A stretch of 64,000 bases of DNA from Flavobacteriales bacterium UBA1986 (lineage in GTDB: Bacteria > Bacteroidota > Bacteroidia > Flavobacteriales_G > Salibacteraceae). Shown in pieces: positions 54,280-61,223 of this stretch. The first letter of the stretch is position 1; each line of letters starts with the position of its first letter. Position numbers and translations under genes: made by a program. Location: NCBI GenBank assembly GCA_002336245.1, contig DDDG01000003.1:255352-319351 (forward strand), in the 5' to 3' direction. The notes beneath the pieces are model-generated. The model had not been told where the DNA came from. It saw only the letters and a list, made by a program, of their open reading frames with translations, and did not search any database.

Positions 54280-54744
54280 TTAGTAAGAATAAAAGTTCCC
54301 GATGATATCAAAGATGTTCGGGAATTTCACGGCAGGCATCTCGAAGAGAGCTTCATCTTTAGAAGAACTTCCTGAAGTTGCGCTTGGCTTTTTCTTTTTA
54401 TCAGAAGCTTTAACCTTTACTACATCAAATTGGCCGTCGTGCATTTCTTCAACCACAGCCACCAATTCTTGTTGACTGATTGTGTTTGGATCAAACTCTA
54501 TGCTCGCTTCCTCTTTCCCAAAGTCAACCGTGCAAGCAATAATTCCTTCCGTCTCGTTCAATTTAGTTTCGATGGATTTGGCACAGCCCATTGCGCAGAC
54601 CATTCCTTTTATTTCAAGACTTGCCAAAACCGGCAGAGCCTCAACCTTCGTTTCTTGTTCCGAAGAATCTTTGGATGTTGTATCACTTGTACAAGCAAAA
54701 CCGAAGAAAACCAAGAAAGCTAAACTTAGAATGCGGAAATTCAT
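54280..54744 (-). CDS. Lipoprotein with a heavy-metal-associated (HMA) domain, 154 residues
   Basis: From the ATG at 54744, MNFRILSLAFLVFFGFAC is a lipoprotein signal with Cys18. Residues about 40-112 form an HMA fold: LEIKGMVCAMGCAKSIETKL. The metal site is CxxxC (Cys-Ala-Met-Gly-Cys) rather than the usual CxxC. A Lys-rich linker and a short tail ending IGNFYSY follow. It is probably a periplasmic copper or other metal-binding protein; the 16 residues before the ATG in the longer opening are not part of it. Confidence 0.82.
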   Translation of the reverse strand: MNFRILSLAFLVFFGFACTSDTTSKDSSEQETKVEALPVLASLEIKGMVCAMGCAKSIETKLNETEGIIACTVDFGKEEASIEFDPNTISQQELVAVVEEMHDGQFDVVKVKASDKKKKPSATSGSSSKDEALFEMPAVKFPNIFDIIGNFYSY

Positions 54745-54762
54745 GGTTGGTGTTTTGTGTAA

Positions 54763-54794
54763 CAAATTTACACGAGCTTTCATCAACACCAAAA
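54763..54794 (-). promoter_or_regulatory. Promoter of the HMA lipoprotein gene, TTTTG-N19-TAAATTTG
   Basis: On the minus strand TTTTG (54790-54794) lies 19 bases before TAAATTTG (54763-54770). Both elements and the spacing match the Bacteroidota consensus. The leader would be about ten bases. Confidence 0.65.
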
Positions 54795-54882
54795 CCTAAA
54801 CTGCAATTAATGTTAAAAAACCTTCTTACCGGTGGATGTACTTCGCTGGTTCGAAGCTATATATTTGGCCCCTTTACAAACC

Positions 54883-55716
54883 ATGAGCGAACAGGCCAAT
54901 GATGACATGTCCTTCTTGCAGCACCTCGAAGTGCTCAGATGGCATTTAGTGCGCTCTTTTCTAGTCATTCTTGTTTTTTCAATCTTAGCCTTTGTTTTCA
55001 AAAGCTTCGTGTTCGACACGATAATCTTTGCGCCGAAGAACGGGGATTTCCCCACTTTCATATTCCTGTGTAAGGTATCCGCCAAGCTGCACGTATTGCT
55101 GCCGGCCCTTTTTGCCGCAGACAGCATTTGCATTGGACAAGACTTGCCTACGCTTCAGAACATTTCGATGGCAGGTCAATTCACAACCCACATCATGGTC
55201 TCCTTGATTGCCGGATTCATCGTGGCCTTTCCATATGTGGTCTACGAGCTATGGCGCTTTGTTAGTCCTGGTTTGAAGTGTGGAGAGCGAAAATTTGCCT
55301 TTGGAATTGTTGGTGCAACATCATTTCTTTTTCTGAGCGGAGTTCTTTTTGGATACTTTATTATCAGTCCACTCTCCGTTAATTTTTTCTTGACCTATTC
55401 TATCAGTGAATCGGTTCAAACGATTCCAACTCTAAGCACATACATCTCAACTGTTACTACGGTAGTTTTGGCCTGTGGATTTGTCTTTCAGTTGCCCAAC
55501 CTCATCTATTTTTTAGCGCGAGGTGGAATTGTGAATGCCAAAGCCTTAAAGGCATTTAGACGCCACGCCTTGGTAGCAGCCTTGGTTTTATCAGCCGTAA
55601 TTACGCCGCCTGACGTATTTAGTCAACTTCTTGTCTCTTTACCCTTGTTGGTTTTATATGAGGTAAGTATATTTATAGCTAGACGGGTTGAGAAAAACCG
55701 AGAAGCTCGACCTTAG
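54883..55716 (+). CDS. tatC: Sec-independent protein translocase TatC, 277 residues
   Basis: Receptor subunit of the twin-arginine pathway, with six membrane helices. The N-terminus MSEQANDDMSFLQHLEVLRW, with Glu at the conserved HLxELR-type position, and FPYVVYELWRFVSPGL in the second conserved loop identify it. VVLACGFVFQLPNLIYFLAR and ITPPDVFSQLLVSLPLLVLY complete it. I use the ATG at 54883; the opening back to 54832 is extra. No tatA/B gene is adjacent. Confidence 0.94.
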   Translation: MSEQANDDMSFLQHLEVLRWHLVRSFLVILVFSILAFVFKSFVFDTIIFAPKNGDFPTFIFLCKVSAKLHVLLPALFAADSICIGQDLPTLQNISMAGQFTTHIMVSLIAGFIVAFPYVVYELWRFVSPGLKCGERKFAFGIVGATSFLFLSGVLFGYFIISPLSVNFFLTYSISESVQTIPTLSTYISTVTTVVLACGFVFQLPNLIYFLARGGIVNAKALKAFRRHALVAALVLSAVITPPDVFSQLLVSLPLLVLYEVSIFIARRVEKNREARP

Positions 55717-55726
55717 TCATTTCTAC

Positions 55727-58183
55727 ATGCGTTGGTCCTTAGTGCTTTTTATTTCCCTTTTCAGCCTTAGTCTCTTTGGTCAAAAAACCATCGTCACGGG
55801 TAAAGTGAGCGATGCTGAAACTGGAGAGGTCATGCCTTTTGTGAACCTTCTCTTCAAAGGAGGAAAGGTTGGAACCAGCACAGACTTTCAAGGAAACTAC
55901 CGCATCGAAACATATTACCCAAGCGATTCGCTGATCTGCTCTTTTGTCGGATACCGCCCACAAGTAAAAGCGGTAAAAAGAGATCAATCTCAAGTTGTCG
56001 ATTTTAAGATGGTTGCCGGAAGCGTTGCTCTTCAACAAGTGGAGATTTTAGGCTCGAAAAAAGATAAGAACCCCGCACTCACCCTTCTCGAGAAAGTGAT
56101 TGACTACAAGCCTGTAAACAATCGAGAAAAATTAGATGCCTACGAATACGAGACTTACAACAAGATAGAGTTCGACCTCAACAACATTGACGAAAAAATG
56201 GGGAACAGCAAGGTTCTAAAGCCCTTTAAATTCATTTTCGACAACATCGACACGACGGATGAAAAAGCGTCACTCCCCTTCTTCATGACTGAAACCATCT
56301 CGGAGTACTACTTCCGGTCAGAGCCTAAGAAAAGTAAGGAAATCATCAAGGGAACTAAAGTTTCAGGACTCGAGAATGAAAGTGTGTCTCAATTTTTAGG
56401 AGACATGTACCAGAACATCAACATCTACGAGAACTACCTTCATTTTTTCGGAAAAGGATTCGTGAGTCCAATCGCTGATTTTGGGGCTTTTTCCTACCGC
56501 TACTACATTGTTGATAGTGCCTACATCGACAACGTTTGGTGTTATAAACTGGACTTCACTCCAAGAAGGCAAAACGAACTCACTTTTAAGGGACATATGT
56601 GGATCAGTGACACCAGCTATGCCGTTAAGCGGATTGATGCCGAAATCACCGACGGAGCCAACATCAACTTCATCAATTCCTTCTCTGTTCATCAGGAATA
56701 CAGTCAAGTTGAAAAAGAAGTGTGGATGCTCACCAAAGATGTACTTACCGTGGACTTTGAAATAAGTAAGAAGACGATGGGTTTTTATAGTCGGAAGAGT
56801 TCAACCTACCGAAATTTCAAAATCAACAAAAACAAAGAGCCTGCTTTCTACGATATTGGCGAAGATGTAATCGTGCAGGACAGCGCGCAAATTAGGGAGG
56901 AAGTCTTTTGGGAGAATGCGCGTCACCAAAAGCTTAGCTCTACCGAAAAGACCATTTACTATATGGTCGACACTCTCAAAGAAATACCGCGCTTTCGCAC
57001 CTACATCGACGTCATCACGGTTCTTGTTTCTGGCTACTACGTGACAGGACCGGTTGAGATTGGTCCCTATTTCACCTTCTACAGTTTCAACCCCATCGAA
57101 GGAAATCGGATTCGCTTTGGCGGAAGGACCAGCAATGACTTTAGCACCCGAATAATGCCCGAGGCCTACTTTGCATATGGCTTCAAGGATCAAAAATTAA
57201 AGTATGGCGGTGGGCTCCAATATTTCGTGAGTAAGAAACCCCGACAACTACTCAAAGCCTTCTACAGAAATGACATTGAGCAGCTTGGGCAGGGACTGAA
57301 TGCTTGGAAAAATGACAACATTCTAGCTTCGCTTTTTCGAAGGAATCCGGCCAACAAACTAAATGGATATGAAGAGTATAAACTTGAATTTGAACGAGAG
57401 TGGTTCCAAGGTTTCTCCAATGAACTCTCGTTTGTTCGTCGCCAGTTATGGTCTGTTGGTGAATTCTTAAAATTTGAACATTTTAATGAATTGAATGAGC
57501 GACAGGAACTAGAAAATGTAACCTTCAGCGAATTCAGCATTCTCACACGCTTTTCTTATAAAGAGAAATACGTTTCCGGCGAATTTAAGCGCATGTCATT
57601 AGGCTCTAAGTACCCAACATTACTTTTTAAATACACTTTAGGGCTGAACGACTTTTTAGGAAGCGACTACAATTATCATCGCTTTGTCTTGAATATTAAA
57701 GACAAAATCTGGCTGAGTCCCTTTGGTTACAGCAATGTAATTTTCGAATTGGGAAAAATAATCGGAGACGCTCCTTTTCCCGTACTTGAATTGCACAACG
57801 GTAATGAGACTTTTGCCTATGACCCTACTGCATTTAACCTCATGAATTTTTATGAATTTGTAAGCGACGAATACGCAAGCATCTCCATTACCCACCACTT
57901 CAATGGCTTACTTTTTAACCGAATTCCTCTCATTAGGAACTTGAAATTTAGGGAGGTTGGGACCTTCAAAGGTGTTGCTGGAAGAATGAGTCAAGCAAAC
58001 CCAGAATTACTTCTATTCCCAAATGGTTTAAGTGCACTAGGAAAGCCTTACTTTGAATCCGGCATTGGAATTGAGAACATCGCAAAAGTTTTAAGGGTAG
58101 ATGCCATTTGGAGAATGAGCCATTTAGATAAAGCGAATATTTCCAAATTTGGAATTCGAGCGATATTTCAAATCAGATTTTAA
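55727..58183 (+). CDS. DUF5686 outer-membrane protein with CarboxypepD_reg-like domain, 818 residues
   Basis: From the ATG at 55727, MRWSLVLFISLFSLSLFGQ is a signal peptide. Residues about 20-105 form a carboxypeptidase-regulatory-like domain (GKVSDAETGEVMPFVNLLFK). The remaining 700 residues match the DUF5686 layout: a mixed N-terminal region with DKNPALTLLEKVIDYKPVNN, and a barrel ending in FGIRAIFQIRF with the terminal aromatic. Function unknown. It starts ten bases after tatC and ends three bases before lptB. Confidence 0.88.
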   Translation: MRWSLVLFISLFSLSLFGQKTIVTGKVSDAETGEVMPFVNLLFKGGKVGTSTDFQGNYRIETYYPSDSLICSFVGYRPQVKAVKRDQSQVVDFKMVAGSVALQQVEILGSKKDKNPALTLLEKVIDYKPVNNREKLDAYEYETYNKIEFDLNNIDEKMGNSKVLKPFKFIFDNIDTTDEKASLPFFMTETISEYYFRSEPKKSKEIIKGTKVSGLENESVSQFLGDMYQNINIYENYLHFFGKGFVSPIADFGAFSYRYYIVDSAYIDNVWCYKLDFTPRRQNELTFKGHMWISDTSYAVKRIDAEITDGANINFINSFSVHQEYSQVEKEVWMLTKDVLTVDFEISKKTMGFYSRKSSTYRNFKINKNKEPAFYDIGEDVIVQDSAQIREEVFWENARHQKLSSTEKTIYYMVDTLKEIPRFRTYIDVITVLVSGYYVTGPVEIGPYFTFYSFNPIEGNRIRFGGRTSNDFSTRIMPEAYFAYGFKDQKLKYGGGLQYFVSKKPRQLLKAFYRNDIEQLGQGLNAWKNDNILASLFRRNPANKLNGYEEYKLEFEREWFQGFSNELSFVRRQLWSVGEFLKFEHFNELNERQELENVTFSEFSILTRFSYKEKYVSGEFKRMSLGSKYPTLLFKYTLGLNDFLGSDYNYHRFVLNIKDKIWLSPFGYSNVIFELGKIIGDAPFPVLELHNGNETFAYDPTAFNLMNFYEFVSDEYASISITHHFNGLLFNRIPLIRNLKFREVGTFKGVAGRMSQANPELLLFPNGLSALGKPYFESGIGIENIAKVLRVDAIWRMSHLDKANISKFGIRAIFQIRF

Positions 58184-58186
58184 TCC

Positions 58187-58957
58187 ATGCGATTACGAGC
58201 AAATCATCTTGTCAAGAAATACAAAAGTCGAATGGTTGTAAACCAGGTCGATGTAGAAGTGAACCAAGGTGAAATCGTTGGCTTATTAGGGCCAAATGGT
58301 GCGGGGAAAACAACAACGTTCTACATGATTGTTGGCCTCATTCAACCCAACGAAGGAAACATTTTCCTGGATGAGCAAGAGATTACAAAACTGCCAATGT
58401 ACCGCAGGGCTAAGCTCGGCATTGGCTACTTGCCTCAAGAAGCCTCAGTCTTCAGGAAACTCTCCGTTGAAGACAACATCATTGCCATCCTCGAGATGAC
58501 CGATTTAAGCAAACAAGAACAGAAGGACAAATTGGAGCGTCTCTTGAATGAATTCGGTCTTCAACACGTTCGAAAAAACAGGGGGGATTTTCTATCGGGG
58601 GGCGAACGTCGTAGAACTGAAATTGCTCGCGCATTGGCCGTAGATCCCAAATTTATTTTACTCGATGAACCATTTGCGGGAGTAGACCCAATCGCCGTTG
58701 AAGACATTCAAAGCATCATTTCAACGCTCAAAGACAAGAATATTGGCATTCTTATCACCGATCACAACGTTCAGGAAACATTGTCAATTACCGACAGGGC
58801 CTACCTTCTTTTCGAAGGAGAGATTTTAAAATCGGGAACAGCTGAAGAGCTCGCCATAGACGAAACAGTTCGTCGTGTATACCTAGGTAAAAACTTTGAA
58901 CTGAGAAAAAGCCCTGTGCTTGAAAAAGATCAGGCCTCTTCGAGCTCGAAGGAATAA
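58187..58957 (+). CDS. lptB: LPS export ABC transporter ATPase LptB, 256 residues
   Basis: Powers lipopolysaccharide extraction from the inner membrane. Walker A is GPNGAGKTTTFYMIVGLIQP, the Q-loop region is GIGYLPQEASVFRKLSVEDN, the signature LSGGERRRTEIARAL, and Walker B is FILLDEPFAGVDPIAVEDIQ, all in the LptB form. The permeases LptF/G are elsewhere. Its end overlaps the end of the converging purS by 28 bases. Confidence 0.94.
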   Translation: MRLRANHLVKKYKSRMVVNQVDVEVNQGEIVGLLGPNGAGKTTTFYMIVGLIQPNEGNIFLDEQEITKLPMYRRAKLGIGYLPQEASVFRKLSVEDNIIAILEMTDLSKQEQKDKLERLLNEFGLQHVRKNRGDFLSGGERRRTEIARALAVDPKFILLDEPFAGVDPIAVEDIQSIISTLKDKNIGILITDHNVQETLSITDRAYLLFEGEILKSGTAEELAIDETVRRVYLGKNFELRKSPVLEKDQASSSSKE

Positions 58958-59181
58958 GATTCCATAATCTCGTTTGCAAGAATCTTCTTACAAGCTTGCT
59001 GAACCAAGTTTTCAGCTTCACTTTTTGAGCCTGCTTCCAACTCCAATCGAATGTGCTTGCCAATGCGCACATTCCCAATTTCTGAAAGCCCAACATTCAC
59101 CATGTTAGTACTTACTGCTTTTCCTTGCGGATCTAGTAGGTTGTCATGAGGCATGACATCAATTTCAGCTCGAAATTTCAT
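58930..59181 (-). CDS. purS: Phosphoribosylformylglycinamidine synthase subunit PurS, 83 residues
   Basis: A small subunit that links PurL and PurQ in purine synthesis. MKFRAEIDVMPHDNLLDPQG, the KAVSTNMVNVGL region and VRIGKHIRLELEAGSKSEAE are typical of PurS. Its start lies 17 bases inside the end of pssA. purL and purQ are not in the window. Confidence 0.93.
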   Translation of the reverse strand: MKFRAEIDVMPHDNLLDPQGKAVSTNMVNVGLSEIGNVRIGKHIRLELEAGSKSEAENLVQQACKKILANEIMESYSFELEEA

Positions 59182-60022
59182 TCTTTTTTGTGCTTAGTTG
59201 GATTAGGGACAAAAGTACATACAAGATCATGACGATCGATATACTTGACCATTCGATTGTAAGAGTTCCAGGTGTTATAATGACCAGATGCGCCCATCCA
59301 TAAAGGAGGGTTAAAAGTCCTAAGATCAAAAACAGGTATTTGAATCGGTTTTCTTTCCAACTGAAATTTTTAAACTTCAAGGAAATAAATTCTAGACGCA
59401 GGTTCATTAGAATTGCCAAAACGATGGAGGTGGCAATAAGGAAATTGGTGTTCCGCAACGTGCCGATCAAAAATTGATCGTAGGCATCCAGATGAAACAT
59501 ACCTACAAACCAATTCATGCTTTCTGCATCGAGCAATGCATAGAAGTTGAAGCTGAATTGAAAACCTAAAATCATTGGGATGGAAGCCACGAAAACCGCT
59601 GCCGCCGGTGATGGCATTCCTTTAAAAGTCAGCGACTGCTCATCGTCTACATTAAAGACTGCAAGCCTCACGGCTGCACCCCAAACATAAGCAAGACCCA
59701 GCGCGGAAAGAGCGATTTCTTGAAAGCCGAGACTCGAAAATTCGTCGAAATAATTCCCATTCGAAATGCGAATCATTTGAAAGAGAATGATGCTTGGCAA
59801 AACGCCGAAGGTGACAATGTCGGCAAGGGAGTCCAATTGAGCCCCTATTTTGCTCGGCGATTTTAGAAGTCTTGCCATCAAACCATCGAAGAAATCCATA
59901 AGCCCTCCGAAAAGGACACAAGCTCCAGCCCATTCAAGCTGATCGTTGAAGGCTAAAATAATCCCCAAACAACCAAAACTGAGGTTAAGAAGGGTAATTG
60001 TATTTGGAATGGCTGAACGCAC
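59165..60022 (-). CDS. pssA: CDP-diacylglycerol-serine O-phosphatidyltransferase, 285 residues
   Basis: Makes phosphatidylserine, the precursor of phosphatidylethanolamine. The CDP-alcohol phosphotransferase signature is in FFDGLMARLLKSPSKIGAQL with the following DSLAD, spaced as DG-x2-AR-x8-G-x3-D-x3-D. There are about eight membrane helices. I use the GTG at 60022, giving (M)RSAIPNTITLLNLSFGC, the usual family start. A perfect -7 box at 60043-60050 lies 20 bases before it, arguing against the TTG at 60085. Confidence 0.92.
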   Translation of the reverse strand: MRSAIPNTITLLNLSFGCLGIILAFNDQLEWAGACVLFGGLMDFFDGLMARLLKSPSKIGAQLDSLADIVTFGVLPSIILFQMIRISNGNYFDEFSSLGFQEIALSALGLAYVWGAAVRLAVFNVDDEQSLTFKGMPSPAAAVFVASIPMILGFQFSFNFYALLDAESMNWFVGMFHLDAYDQFLIGTLRNTNFLIATSIVLAILMNLRLEFISLKFKNFSWKENRFKYLFLILGLLTLLYGWAHLVIITPGTLTIEWSSISIVMILYVLLSLIQLSTKKNEISS

Positions 60023-60042
60023 GAAATTGGTCGAATATTCGG

Positions 60043-60050
60043 CAAAGATA
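60043..60050 (-). promoter_or_regulatory. -7 box TATCTTTG before pssA
   Basis: A perfect TAnnTTTG on the minus strand, 20 bases before the GTG start of pssA. No well-placed TTG is found upstream. It is useful mainly for choosing the start codon. Confidence 0.45.
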
Positions 60051-60124
60051 TCCGTTAAAACAGCGTTGTAAAAACCTTCGAGCAATTTTTGGGTAACTTT
60101 AATGTTTATGCTCTTTTAAGAACA

Positions 60125-60132
60125 TAAATTTG
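60125..60132 (+). promoter_or_regulatory. -7 box TAAATTTG next to the porV2 start
   Basis: TAAATTTG ends five bases before the ATG at 60138. No TTG is at the right spacing upstream. If used, the mRNA would be leaderless or nearly so. Confidence 0.3.
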
Positions 60133-60137
60133 CATGG

Positions 60138-61223
60138 ATGACGCGGATTGTATGGCTTTTAGTAGCCTGTTTTTTATTAGGAAGTTCTCAAGTCAAGGCC
60201 CAAATTCGAAAATACTCGAATGAGTTTCTGAGCATTGGTGCTGGAGCACTTGCGCATGGCATGTCGAATGCAACCGTGGCCTCTGTCGACGATAATACGG
60301 CGAACTACTGGAACCCCGCTGGTCTGACTCAAATCGAAAGCAATTTCCAAGTTTCTGCCATGCACGCAGAGTACTTCGCTGGAATCGCGAAATTCGATTA
60401 TCTCTCCTTCGCAAAGAACATTGATGAGAAGAGCGCGTTTGGCATTGGTTTTTTAAGGTTTGGCATCGACGACATTCCAAACACCATCGACCTCATTGAT
60501 TCAGAAGGCAATGTAAACTACGATCGCATCACGAACTTCTCAGCAGCTGATTATGCCTTTCTGCTTTCATATGCACGGAAGCTCAATAAAGAAGGCTTGA
60601 GCTTTGGAGCAAATGCCAAAGTGATTTATCGAAACATCGGGGGCTTCGCCACAGCTTGGGGATTCGGATTGGATGCTGGTATTCAGTACCGCAAAGACAA
60701 ATGGCGCTTTGGCGCAATGGGCCGTGACATTACCTCCACTTACAATGCTTGGTCGTACACCTTAGATGAACGAACCCTTGAGGTTTTCCAGTTGACTGGA
60801 AATGAGATTCCTAGCAACGGATTAGAAATCACACTTCCAAAATTAATTTTAGGAGCTGCCCGTGAATTTCCAATCGGCGAGCGTTTCGGGCTTTTAGCAG
60901 AAGTAAATATGCTCAATACCTTCGATGGGAAACGCAATACGGTGATTAGCTCAAAAGCAATCTCAATTGACCCTAGTGTTGGCTTTGAAGCAGATTACAA
61001 TCAGATGATCTTTTTACGCGCCGGTGTGGGGAACATTCAAAGAGTTCAAGCTGAAATTGGCCAACAATTGGAAACCAGCTTACAGCCAAACATTGGACTT
61101 GGAATTCGAATAAAAGGCTTCCAATTGGATTACGCACTCACCGACATCGGAGACCAGTCCGTCGCTCTTTATTCGAATGTTTTCTCTTTGAAAATAGATT
61201 TTGAGAAGCGCGAGAAACAGTGA
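60138..61223 (+). CDS. porV2: PorV/PorQ-family outer-membrane protein (PorV2-like), 361 residues
   Basis: Signal peptide MTRIVWLLVACFLLGSSQVK, then AQ. The mature start contains the family hallmark GAGALAHGMSNATVASVDD and ANYWNPAGLTQIE, followed by a beta barrel ending VFSLKIDFEKREKQ. PorV-type proteins escort T9SS cargo and bind the sortase PorU. The next gene encodes a PorU2-like sortase and its GTG overlaps this stop as GTGA, so the two are translationally coupled. The V2 label rests on this pairing and on sequence impression. Confidence 0.85.
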   Translation: MTRIVWLLVACFLLGSSQVKAQIRKYSNEFLSIGAGALAHGMSNATVASVDDNTANYWNPAGLTQIESNFQVSAMHAEYFAGIAKFDYLSFAKNIDEKSAFGIGFLRFGIDDIPNTIDLIDSEGNVNYDRITNFSAADYAFLLSYARKLNKEGLSFGANAKVIYRNIGGFATAWGFGLDAGIQYRKDKWRFGAMGRDITSTYNAWSYTLDERTLEVFQLTGNEIPSNGLEITLPKLILGAAREFPIGERFGLLAEVNMLNTFDGKRNTVISSKAISIDPSVGFEADYNQMIFLRAGVGNIQRVQAEIGQQLETSLQPNIGLGIRIKGFQLDYALTDIGDQSVALYSNVFSLKIDFEKREKQ

